The notes under the pieces are model-generated. The model was given only the letters and a program-made list of their open reading frames with translations. It was not told the origin of the DNA and did not search any database. From NCBI GenBank assembly GCA_037957365.1, contig JARHVA010008419.1, forward strand, positions 207,501 through 271,500: a stretch of 64,000 nt of DNA, given 5' to 3'. The position numbers and the translations under genes are program-made. This document shows, in pieces, positions 24,503 to 35,330 of this stretch; position 1 is the stretch's first letter, and each line of letters starts with the position of its first letter. The stretch is from Torreya grandis. Lineage: Eukaryota; Streptophyta; Pinopsida; Cupressales; Taxaceae.

Positions 24503-27191
24503 TGTTGGAGGTATAGTTAATGAGGAGGGGGTGAATCAGTTAGCTCAAATGTTTCAATTTAACTTCCATTCATTTTAAACTATTAAACATTCAGCATATA
24601 TCAAATTTATCAAGAAACATTAATAAGATATCTCATTTATTCAATTCATACACAAGATAAAACATGTAACACAGTTCCCGTGGAAAACCCTCATGGGGAA
24701 TAGAACTCAATATCAAGCCTTCAACACATGGATTAATTATCCTATAAGAGATTACAAACAAGATATTGGTTAAGTCCTTCAGACCATAAACCTTGATCAA
24801 GTCCTCCTAACCAAATGCCTTTAGTGAAACACCTATTTCACAATGAACAACTAACCCTACGGAAGATCAAGTCCTTCAAACCCTCATTTGAAATGAACAC
24901 CTCCACCTTAGAAATAATATATTTAACACCTGATGATGTATACATAATTTTATAACCCATGAAAAAACTTCCTCTCTACCTCATATAGGCCTCTTACATA
25001 GGCATGTCACAATCTGTCTCCTTCTTCACTCAAACTATCCTCATATGCACACATAGAGCTCTTTGTATATCCTTAAATTGCAAGAGAACTATTAAGCCAA
25101 TAGAATTATGACCTACATATCATACACTTAGTCCTTAATCTATTCTACACATCATGCCATCTATAGGGAACACTTACTTTCCTTGTTCCTTCACACAATC
25201 TTCTTACACAAGCCTTTTTTTAAATCTCTCAAGTTTAGAAATAATCATCTTTGATTTTAATATTTATAAAGCATTCATGATTATCACCATATTATTCAGC
25301 CATTAGGCATGATTTATCCATTAAATATTCTAACATACAAATAAGTAGTTCGACACAATCCTCATAGGTTGGCCATAACATCTATGGGTCACCTTTAAGT
25401 AGCTACACCTTTTAACTAGGCCTTTGTATTTCTTGTAGGTCTCATGGAGACCTATTCAGGAATTTGGCACTTCATCAATAAAAAAAAGAACATAGGACCA
25501 CTTAAAAACCATGGAATCATGACACATGATCTATAGGTCCCCTTTAAGTTCCAACATCCATCATAACACTCTTCTATTAACTCTTAATTAACTCAAACAC
25601 TTTTCTATACACACAGTCATCAATAACAAAAACATAATCAAATTCTAACCCTTTGTTCATACTATATATGATTGGTCAAACCTTCATAATGAACTTAGTT
25701 TGTTTTTATTGAGTATACAACATAATCCAATATCTAATTCATGAATAGATATCTAAACAATATAAAAACAAGCTCAAAAAATATTTTTGGGTCACTTGAA
25801 GGACATACATGAAAACACATTAACCTTTAAACTTTCATAACTTTGACTGTACACACTTTAATATATTTAAATATATATTTTGGATGAATCTTGAAGTCCT
25901 ATACACATTTTATTTTTACACCATGAGAATTTTTTTCCAAGATTGTAAGATATGGATCAAAAACTAAACACTATTCTTTCCTTTGTTAAATTCAAATATT
26001 TGAATTCAAATGGTCACATTTAAACTTTGGTCACTATGATATCATCTCATGTCCTTGCTATTTAGATTAAACATGCACCCTTGATCTTATACAAACTTTA
26101 ACTCATAGACAGACACCACCCAAAAGTTAAAATTTTAATGTCTGACCTTATCTCATGTAATCTTATAATATTGAGCTCAATCTTTAGATTTGTTAACCAA
26201 TAAATGCTTTGACTCAATTAAATCAATATATTCCATTAATATTGATTTGTATAAATTCTCATGATCGATAGGATCTTCATTTGGTCCTAGTCTTTACCCT
26301 TCACAAATTTGGATAAGTATGGGAACCATTGCAAACTACCTAGAAGGCCAACTTTACTCCTTAATAACTTTTTCCTTGATCAATTTCATGACATGAAAAT
26401 TGAGAAATATAATCTCCTCATATAGGGGAATCCAAACATGTGTTAAACTACTATTTAAACCTTCATTCATGTGAGATATAACTTCATTAATCTTCTCACT
26501 TAAAGTTTTCTGCTACAGAGCCAACTATGTCAAGAATTGTTAGCAAGGCTAACTTTGCACATGCATATATTTTGATGTGCTTCATCACATGACCTAAATT
26601 TTCATGAAAATTAACTAGGAAAAAAACCAAAAAAACCCATATTATCAACTTGTCCTAAAACTACCACATCTATGAAATATAACACCATCAAAATTCATAC
26701 TCAATTTTTCTTATTATATTGCAAAGTTGGATAAGTATGGGAAACCATTGTTAAATTGCCTAGAAGCCTAACTTTGCACTTGCATATGTTATATTTCACT
26801 TCTTCACATGACCTAAAATTTATTATATATCAACTAGGCACAAATTGTATCACATCCATATGACCAACTCCCCTTGACTCTTCCACATGTGACAATGGTG
26901 ACATCAACAAATTTCCTACTCAAATTTTCTACCACTAGACCCAAAATGTCTAGATGAAAACAATGATCAACCAGATGAAATCCACTCATGAAAAATAGAA
27001 CTAAAATCATTATTGACATCTAATAGGACCTATTTCATAACCTCAAATCACCATACTCATCCCTAATCATTCTTAACCATGCCACAATATAAGATCAACT
27101 AAGAAAATTTTAAGCATACTACACACTTTGTCATTATCACTTAGACTAACAAAACACTTCATCCACTCACTTGGACACATCCATGACATCA
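24503..27191 (-). repeat. 5' LTR of element D
   Basis: It is 2689 bp, plus strand TGTTGGAGGTATAG...gaggagggggtgaatcag to ...ccatgacatca. It is the partner of 17611-20539, shorter by about 0.24 kb through indels. The same internal triplication (26299-26940) and palindrome (25989-26006) are present. Confidence 0.87.
26299..26940. repeat. Three ~0.2-kb units, second LTR copy
   Basis: Units start near 26299, 26515 and 26715 (gataagtatgggaaccattg, then a unit with gcatatattttgatgtgctt, then gataagtatgggaaaccatt). The order is the same as at 19654-20290. Confidence 0.65.
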
Positions 27192-27244
27192 TTAATGAAT
27201 CTCTAATTAATTAATGAATATCTATAGGTACTATATATATTTAC

Positions 27245-27410
27245 ATTAGTATGGGATCCATTGTACATCAAACCTTGATCCACATTGCAGATGTTGATTT
27301 GCCATAGAATCTACTATTGGGGTCATCTATGGACCCATGAGATGTAAGTAGTCTCATCCATCCTTCACTAATGTTTGAAATTAGCTCACTCAAGTATGGA
27401 AGTCACCATT
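27245..27410 (+). pseudogene. Element C protease, C-terminal half
   Basis: Immediately beyond element D the plus strand reads ...SIVHQTLIHIADVDLP, a stop, then NLLLGSSMDP, a stop and DVSSLIHPSLMFEI. Tat protease ends with [YF]-N-L-L-L-G-R-P-W-[IM]-H/D, then x-P-S-[TS]-L-H-Q-x-[LM]-K-F, so this is the missing second half of the domain that breaks off at 17610. The two halves in the same orientation on either side of D show that D was inserted into an existing protease gene. RP of LLGRPW has become SS. Stops make it non-functional. Confidence 0.83.
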
Positions 27411-27829
27411 ATTTAGGAAATTGAGCATTTTCATAGTTTCTAAATGGGTTAATCCTAATCGTCATGTTATTGTCGTAGTACAGATAACTCCACTCCAAAT
27501 TCCATAGCTACCAAATATATACACCCCAATGATATAGGGACTACTTATAATCCATTACCACATGTCACCCACCTTAAAATCACATCCATAGGATATAGGG
27601 AATATGAAAATAAAACCTTTTCATAGGTGATTTACCTCTTTCCCCATGTAACTATAGGTCCTCATCCATGAGGAAAAACAATCCTATCAACTATTGGTTT
27701 GGACAAACAACCTTTTCAAGTGAAATATTTTTATTAGAATAATATATTTATGAAAATTATGTGTCATGGCTTATTTAAAAAAATGAGGCCCTTACATTTC
27801 ATAGACATAAATACTCCCAAATTCAAAAC
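27411..27829 (+). other. Element C linker between protease and RT
   Basis: Coding sense is hard to follow through the stops. Tat elements have a variable linker here, and nothing in it is otherwise recognisable. Confidence 0.45.
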
Positions 27830-27945
27830 ATGTTGCAGAATATGCGTTATCAAGGAAAGGGACTAGGGAGACATGAAAAAGGTAGTATTGAGCACATAAT
27901 AGTTTAATAACATACAAAATATCTTGGTTTAGGGTAAAAAAATCT
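27830..27945 (+). pseudogene. G-patch-like segment of element C pol
   Basis: In two overlapping frames the reading gives YQGKGLGRHEKGSIEHIIV and later HTKYLGLG. It resembles the G-patch-like motif (M-x-Y-x-G-x-G-L-G-K/R-x-x-x-G-I-x-E-P-I, ending R-x-G-L-G) that lies between protease and reverse transcriptase in plant gypsy elements. G-patches bind RNA or helicases; here the role is inferred by position only. Confidence 0.55.
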
Positions 27946-28514
27946 TGATATTGACTTAAATAACATCATTGTGGATACTAATTCTATCCCTAAGGAGTCT
28001 TTTTTTATGAAGAAGTTAAGATGAGATCCGTTCATAGTCTTTATAAAGAGCTTATTGCAACCAACCTTTTCCATGATACCACTATTTCCACCATCGATAT
28101 ATCCCTCAATTATCCTCATTAATATACTAGGATCAATGTTATAATCCATCCTTAGACACGTTTAAAAGTGATGAGGCCATCCTAAATTTTTGGGAGCACA
28201 GGATTTCATGCCTTTTAATGTTCATAAGAAGGGCTTTTATATTAATCTTTGTCGATCAACTTATTTTAGGGAACAATAAATTCCCCTTAACCAAACTAAA
28301 GAAGAGGAATATGAAGAAGATCCAACTCAAAATCTAAAAGGTTTTCCACAAGTTTAGGTGAATTAAAATATTATACTGAAATAGACATAGAGATCCCATA
28401 AGATTTTGTATAAAAAATCTAAGATTTATCATTGTTGCCAACCTATCTTTAGGATCAGTCACCCTCTCTCATTAAAGAGGTGATTAAAGTCAACATTTTA
28501 ATTTAATAAGATCC

Positions 28515-29345
28515 TAAAATAGTTGAATTGGGGGAAAATCTTATGCATGAAGAACATCAAATCATTATTAAGCTACTCAAGGAATTTATATATATCTTTG
28601 CATGTTGTTATTCATACATGCCAAGACTTGATCCCTCCTTGGTTGTGCACCATTTAGTTGTTCATCCCAATGCCAAACCAATAAATAAAAAATTACGTAA
28701 GATGCACCCTAACATTTCCTTACTAGTCAAGGAGGAATTATAGAAATTATTAAAAGTGGTATATATCCTACCCATTACTTACTCTGATTGGATATCCAAC
28801 ATTGTTCTAATGGCCAAGCCATAAAGAGGGATTCAAATTTGTACTAACTTTTGGGACATAAATAAGGCATGTATTAAAGATGACTTCCCTCTACCAAACA
28901 TAGATATGATCGTGGATTCAATAGTTGGGTATGAAATGCTATCCCTCATGGATGGATTTTTGGGCTATAACCAAATCAAAATCACACCTGAGGATCAATA
29001 TAGAACAACCTTAATTACTCTATGGGTAACCTTATATTATCAAGTCATGCCCTTTGGTCTAAAGAATGCATGAACTACCTATCAATGAACAATGACTAAT
29101 ATTTTCCATGATGTGATACATGACATTATGGAATATTATGTTGATGATATTTTAGTGAAGTCAAGACTCAGATCTAAGCATCATGTGGTTATGATAAGGA
29201 TTTTTGAGTGGCTATGTGAATATAAAGTTAGATTGAATCCAAATAAATGTGTATTTTGTGTTACCTCATGTAAGCTATTATGATTCATTATATCCAAGAA
29301 AGGCATTGAATTAGATATAGTTAAAGTTAAAGCCATTATGGAAAT
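28515..29345 (+). pseudogene. Element C reverse transcriptase
   Basis: Open pieces at 28528-28743 and 29092-29283, joined by readable frame, give the full Tat order. HQIIIKLLKEFIYIFAC and MPRLDPSLVVHHL precede the domain. NAKPINKKLRKMHPNIS and VKEEL form the N-terminal block. IQICTNFWDINKACIKDDFP, then LPNIDMIVDSIVGYEMLSLM and DGFLGYNQIKITPEDQYRTT, cover the palm. VMPFGLKN leads to the catalytic YVDD at 29137-29148, followed by SRLRSKHH and LNPNKCVF. In the KNA-x-TYQ-x-xMTN motif, family Gly and Arg have become TGA stops. The enzyme would have copied element RNA inside the particle. The YVDD box is intact but the frame is not. Confidence 0.93.
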
Positions 29346-29930
29346 TCCTCCTCTTCATAATATGAAGTAGCTTAAGAGTCTTCAAGGCAAGTTATAAGCC
29401 ATTATAAAATTCATCTCTCACATCATAGATAAATGTCACCCTTTCACATACCTCTTGAAGAATTAGACCCACTTTAATTGGAGCTTTGACTATCATCAAG
29501 AATTTGATAATCTCAAGTAATATCTAGTAAATCCTTCTATGTTATAACCACTAGTAATTGGAAGGCCCGTGCTCTTATATATTTCCACAAAACCTTGTAT
29601 TATAGGTGCACTTCTCACACAACACAATGCTAAAGGAAAGGAGTAGGCTATTTATTATCATAGTCACACCTTGATTTCATATGAGCTAAGCTATACTCCC
29701 ATAAAAAAAACTTGTCTAGCCATTATTTTTGCTTCACAAAAGCTTCAACATAATATTCTTAATAATTAAGTTCAACTCATAGCTAAAGTTAATCCTCTTA
29801 AATAACTACTATCAAAATTAGCTCCCACAAGAAGAATGGCCAAATGGATAATGGTATTCAGTGAATTTGATATCAAATATGTTCATTAAAAGGCCCTTAA
29901 AGGACATGGAATTATGGATCAACTCATAAA
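29346..29930 (+). pseudogene. Element C first RNase H domain
   Basis: After LKSLQGKL and IIKFISHIIDKCHPF (end of the RT connection), the frame gives GRPVLLYISTKPCIIGALLT, then ESYELSYTP-like SYELSYTPIKKTCLAIIFAS and KLAPTRRMAKWIM. These match the gypsy RNase H, in which [LY]-Y-[LI]-x-x-S..[AV]-[IV]-G-x-V-L is followed by Y-T-x-x-E-K-x-C-L-A-[LVI]-[VIL]-[FWY] and W-x-[LI]-x-L-x-E-[FY]-[DE]-I. The last motif is read as FSEFDIKYVH. It degrades the RNA strand of the hybrid. Several stops are present. Confidence 0.82.
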
Positions 29931-30000
29931 GGTGCCTCTTTTAGACACATCTTCATGTCATAACCTTTTTGGATGAATCCATAATGAATAACATAGAATA

Positions 30001-30420
30001 TAATGTATAGAAGCTATATTTTGATGGTTCTTTTATAATGCATTGATTAGGAGAAGGTATCCTTTTGTCAACCCTAGAAGGAGACCTTATGCCTAAGGAT
30101 TTTTATCTAGATTTTCCATACACCAATAACATCTCAAAGTATGAGGATTTAATTACTAGCCTCTAATTAGCCATCCAATGGAAGATATTGTACGTCTAAG
30201 TATTGGGTGATTCACAGCTAATAATCAAGCAAGTCAATGAAGAGTTCCAAACCAGAGACAAAAAATTACTCCCTTATATGTATTTAGTGGATCAGTTAAA
30301 GTAAAATTTTCAATCTATTACATTTGATCAAGTGCCAAGGAGGAGTAATAAGGTAGCTAATTCCATGGCTAATATTGGTTCTTTAATTGACCTTATTGAA
30401 GACATATTTAAAGGAAATGT
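30001..30420 (+). pseudogene. Element C second, archaeal-type RNase H
   Basis: YFDGSFIMH (with Y-F-D-G-S at about 30016) is the first catalytic motif. It is followed by GEGILLSTLEGDLMPKDFYL, DFPYTNNISKYEDLI, an LAIQWKILYV stretch, GDSQLIIKQVNEEFQTRD and VPRRSNKVANSMANI. This is the archaeal-type RNase H seen only in Tat elements among plant Ty3 groups (W-x-x-x-x-D-G-S, T-N-N-x-A-E-Y-E, G-D-S-x-L-V-x-x-Q, N-x-x-A-D-x-L-A). The Glu of AEYE survives as a shifted KYED. Its presence after an ordinary RNase H assigns the lineage. Confidence 0.9.
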
Positions 30421-30559
30421 TTTGGTTGAACATTTGATCTTACCAACCCATCAATCTATGGCTCCTCTATACATTTGTGCTATTCTTAATCCTAGTCTCC
30501 CCTAGTATCATCATATCTATAACTATCTCCATGACAACATACTTACAACCAAAATTGAA

Positions 30560-31745
30560 TTTCCATCAATGCAAGGCCTTCATTCACCATACATCCCATT
30601 ACACTATCTTTGGCATCATACTCTATAAGAGAGGCTATGACAAGACCTTGTTAATATTCCTAACTTTGAAAGAGGATTCTCTTGCGATCAAGGAGGTCCA
30701 TGATGGTATTTATGGTATCCATTTCATTGGAATGGCCCTAGATAATAAATTTCTTAAGACTAGATACTATTGGCCTACCATGGAATATGATGCCTACTAG
30801 TACATACAAAAGTGTATAGCCTACAAAAAACATGGTAATCTTATCCACACACTTGCATAATAACTACAACCTATTATGAGTTCATGGCCATTCTCTATAT
30901 GGGACTCAATTTAATTAGAAAGATAAATCCTACATCCTTTGATGGACACAAGTTTATTATCATAACTATAGATTATTTTACTAAATGGGTAGAAGCTAAT
31001 TGCTTAATTACACATAGGTCTCTAGATTTCCAAATTTATCATAAATCAGACCATTTGTTGTTTTGGCATTCTAACCAATATCCTATCAGATAACAAGTTC
31101 TTTAAAAATAAACAAGTCCAAGCCTTGTGTAAGTGTCACCACATCAAGAAGCACCATTTTACACCTTATTACCCCCAAGGGAATGGATAGGATGAAGTAA
31201 CTAATAAGACTCTTATCAAGATTATCAAGAAAATAGTCAATGATTTAGGTAGGAACTAACATTTGTAATTATATCTTGCACTTTGGTCTTATAAAACAAG
31301 TGTATAAACACCCACTGGGGATACTCCATATTATTTAGTTTATATAATATAATCCATATTTCTTATAGAAGTGGATCTCCCCTCTTTATGTATCTCATTG
31401 TGGGGCATCATCAATTATCATAATTTTAGACAAGAAAGGCTACAAGATCTTGAAATTCTAGATGAAAAGTGTTAAAGGGCCCTAAATCAACTATGGGCAT
31501 ATTATAATAGATGAAAAGAACAATATTATAAGAAACTCTAGTTATAAGAGTTTGAGGTCAGTGATCTAGTCCTAAAGATAATAAAAAATAACCAATTCAA
31601 ATAGGGATAAAAAGGGAACATTTTAATCCAATTGGATTGGGCATTATATAATAGTTGTTAAATTTGGATCAAGAGCCTATAGGTTATCCACATGTATGGT
31701 CAAGAGTTCGATGTGCCAATGAATATAATACATTTAAAATGTTTC
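30560..31745 (+). pseudogene. Element C integrase
   Basis: The zinc-binding part (30640-30840) has AIKEVHDGIYGIHFIGMALD, then LKTRYYWPTMEYDAY and KCIAYKKHGN, an H-H-C-x pattern whose last Cys has become Tyr. The catalytic core keeps all three acidic residues: D in ITIDYFTKWVEANCL (30960-31005), D in ILSDNKFF (31077-31100) and E in DEVTNKTL (31190-31215). HHIKKHHFTPYYPQGNG lies between. The C-terminal domain ends near 31745 with FDVPMNIIHLKCFYI, the usual N-x-x-H-L-K-x-[FY] end of Tat pol. Integrase would have joined cDNA ends to host DNA. Frameshifts and at least eight stops disable it. Confidence 0.9.
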
Positions 31746-33419
31746 TATATTTGATAGGATCCAATTTACCTCTATCTATGGGTCCCCACTCTTAGGCACA
31801 TATCCATTTCCATTCCATGTTTCCTCTACTCATTCCACTCCATTATCCCATCCCTAACCCTAGTCTTAATAATGGGAATCTATCATAGGCTTACACAAAA
31901 ATAGGAGATAAATATTTTAAATTGGGGGAAGTCATTTATTGTTGTGGGAAGGGAGAATTTATGAGGAGTTTTATGGAGTCTTTATATCCATTTTCATATA
32001 TCCTCTATCATATCACACCCTCCTACATATCCCCATCACATCCTCTTTGATGATTATGTCTCCTCTTAGCCTCAAACTAATTATGTCCTCTTTTGTCTCT
32101 CACTATCTCTAAGTCATGGTCCACAATCTCCCACTAAATTTTTCATTTTGAAAGGTTCAATAATACATCTTACTTCAGGGTCCTATATACACTAAATCAC
32201 TTAATCTTAACTGATTATCTTAGGCCCCATACATAGTTGCTTCTAATTCAATTAGATCCCTATTTTAATGAAAAAAATTTGGGTGCAATATACCCATGTA
32301 CATAATCATCTCATTTTAATCACTTAATACTATCACTTGTATATCCATTTTGTTTATCCCTACCTTTAGTCTATTTTATCTTATTTTTTCTTTTGTATAT
32401 ATGTGTGTGTGAGTGTTTTACATGTGTGTGGTTTTTTAAAAATCATTTAGTCTTGTATATATTAACTATATTATCTTATTATATTTATGTTTTTACTTAA
32501 TTGGAATGATGATGGTCTAAGTGAATCTCAATCTCATCTCAGGTAAATTTAATTCAAAATAGAGTTCCCCCATGCACCATGTTTCTAATGTGTGTTTGAC
32601 TTCTATCATGTCATTGGCATATGTTCATTTACTAGTGCAATATTAAAATGGATTATATGCATAATTAATGGATTTAAAAATTTCCACCCATCCCATTCCC
32701 CCCAATCTTATCACTATCTTGTCTAACCATCACTATCTAGCATAATCATCCTACCATCGCATCCCCACCCACCTCCTTGGTGCAAGAGGTTTGTTACCCC
32801 AATTTCTTAGATATACAAAATTAATTGATAATGGGTTATTTTTCTTTAGCACATTATTTAACATTATTTTCCATTTTACCATTTCAAATAAATGCATCCC
32901 ATTCACATTGCATAACATCACCATCCATATAAATCAATATCATGACATCCATAAAAACATCTATCTCCTAACATATCATAAATTCACATATAATCCATAA
33001 ATCATCATCACATAAATAATCATATATATATATATCATATCATTTAATCCAATGAATCCATATCTAACATCTATCTTATCTATAAATACATCTATCTAAA
33101 AAAATTAACTTGTCTATCTATCATATCATTTAATTAAATACATACATAAATCTCTAACTAATCACTTAAATCACATCATGTAATACAAATACAAATATCC
33201 ATAACCATATCATTTATCTCATAATCACAACATCAATAGAACCATAATCATGCATATTCATACCATCTAAAATGCATCATATCACATCAAAATCTCATCA
33301 TATATAATAATCTCAAATGTCCACATGGATTTCATGTCAAAAAATATATACAATATATGGGCCCCATGGGCATAAATGTGATACAATAAAAAAAATATAC
33401 ATTATCTGACAAAGTCTCA
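31746..33419 (+). other. Element C region after pol, low-complexity in part
   Basis: aaattgggggaagtc (31920) is a typical purine-rich phrase after plant gypsy pol. From 33001 to 33350 the DNA is simple, with repeated catatcattta, tctatc and tatata words. No coding sense was seen. The 69-codon frame at 32791-33000 is an AT-rich chance frame. Confidence 0.5.
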
Positions 33420-35330
33420 AATAGGCTCCTAGTGGTCCTCTGGGTCATCATTATACTGACTATGATGAGCTAGCTCTGAATGTAGGTGCATGTCACTCAA
33501 GTGGAACTATTGTCTCATATAAGTATTTATAGTATTGTGCCTCATGCTTCATCTTCAATGTTTTACATCACATCCCCCATCTCACCTACTAACATAGATG
33601 TATCTACCTCTTCATTGGCCCTCTCATCCACCTAAACCTCTCTTCTCAGATCTTGGGTTTCAGTCTACATTTGACCAATCTATACCTATATCCTATCAAA
33701 ATACATATATTGAATTTAGATCTATATCTATATCATAACTATTTTATCCTTGTAAACTAATAATATATCCTTGTTCTTGGACTAGCTACTCATCCCTATG
33801 TGCCATTTGTCCTTGTAACAAGTCCTAGAACTAGTTTCTCTCCAAGTTGATCCATACTATCTTAGAGATATGTGCTTGTACGTATATCGTATCACATGCC
33901 AGTAAGGATATCTCATCCTATATCAATGGTGGATATGATGGCCTTTCCCCATCACCACTCTCATTAGATCTAGCATATGTCCTACTCACCCCAACCTATG
34001 TATTTCTCCCACTAAACTAGGTTCCACGCTATTTATCTTGACTCACCACCACTACTTGGTCTCTATTTGGACCTCCTTAGTCCCTTCCATCTACACCCAT
34101 AACATTTTGACCTCTCTATCCTTTTTTGGCATCTTACATTAGGACTTGTCCTCTCTTCCATCTCTATAGCCTCTCCTACGTCTGTAATAATCTCCTCACC
34201 ACACCTTGTGCACCTTAGCTCATCATTAAAGTAGTCTCATTGGTATATTTTGGGACCACCATGTAATATAAGTGGCTATAGCACCTAGATCCAAAATGGG
34301 TGTCTAAAAATCACATGGGATCAACGTAAGGCTATCATAATTTTCATAGGTTACAACACTATATACCTCTCTCAATCACTCTATGAAAAAATATGAACCT
34401 CACTACACGTATCTTGAGGGAGACTAAATTGTATCTAAACCTGATAGAGTTTATATCACTCTATGATGAAATGTTTCCTACCTATCAAGTAACAATCTAT
34501 TAGCATATAATATGTCACCTCTACCTCATCTTCCCATCTGAATTAAAGTCCCCTATATGGCATCCAAGTGACATGATCAGGATGCAATCCATCCAAGGCC
34601 TATCTTTAAAACCTCATCTCTATGACATGGCATCTCTTTATGACTAATATAATGTAACAACCAAACATAATTGGCTCATGTGGGTGCCTCACTTCTTGAG
34701 TACCTAGTGGTCATTAGATAACTATGTGCTCCTATCTCTAGATCTATAGCAAAAGTGATGGACCTAGGCTCACATGTCCCCTATAGGACCCTAAGTGTAA
34801 CTCTTGATACAAATGTACCAACACAATTAGCCCCCAAGAAAACACCCTAAAATCCTATACCATGTCTATAAATCCTAGGTTGAACCATTATTATCTCTTT
34901 TTTGATTAGAGTGTGATGGTAGCAAGAGACATCATATCTAGTGTCAACCTATCAATGGTCCCCTCTTATAGGAATTTATCAATATCTACCCATCAGTCCT
35001 ACACACCAACCCATAATCCCTCTACCAATCTCTGCATGATTGCACTCAGTGTATGTGATCATCAATAGATCTTATCCCTTGTCATTAATCATTACAAAAT
35101 TTGATATACATCCTCTAATGTAATTGTCATCTCTCTAGTCATAAAGTGGAATATACTCATATATGAATGCCATCACTCTACCAATGTCATAATCAATGCA
35201 AAATCAATCTGCACCATAGGAATAATTACTACATAGAACAAACCCACTAGTTTTAGCATACCATAATATTCTAGAGTCAATAGATGCATCTCATGTAATA
35301 CGTTTGGCTATTATAGTTGAGAAGCCATCA
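33420..35330 (-). pseudogene. Antisense plant mobile domain (PMD) frame in element C
   Basis: On the strand opposite to gag-pol, and read through stops, the N-terminal part gives EYYGMLKLVGLFYV, PMVQIDFALIMTLVEXWH, HFMTREMTITLEDVYQIL (35103-35160). Then come DHVTWMPYRG (34550-34580), RKHFIIE and V..QFSLPQDT (34414-34460). These are the landmarks of the plant mobile domain (PF10536, aminotransferase-like): ID..LI.ALVERW, F....GE.T.TLEDV..[IL]L, V.W.PY, and VE.H...RV.RQFG..Q.IP. A variable tail runs to about 33420. Tat elements are known to carry extra frames between pol and the 3' LTR, some antisense, and PMD is shared with host MAIN/MAIL silencing proteins. Its role in the element is unknown. 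About a dozen stops or shifts are present. Confidence 0.83.

Larger units (their letters stand above)
17611..27191 (-). mobile_element. Copia-type gag-only LTR retrotransposon D
   Basis: Long direct repeats (17611-20539 and 24503-27191) flank a 4-kb internal region. On the minus strand the LTRs run from TGAT... to ...CCAACA or ...TATAACA, followed at the right LTR by the initiator-Met-type primer site TGGTATTAGAG. A copia-type gag begins 50 bases further and is followed by more CCHC knuckles. No integrase or reverse transcriptase motif appears between 20540 and 22300, where pol should be, so this is another non-autonomous gag-only element. It sits inside the protease of Tat element C. A possible target duplication AATGA occurs at 17606-17610 and 27194-27198, two bases off the right LTR end. 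Confidence 0.87.
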
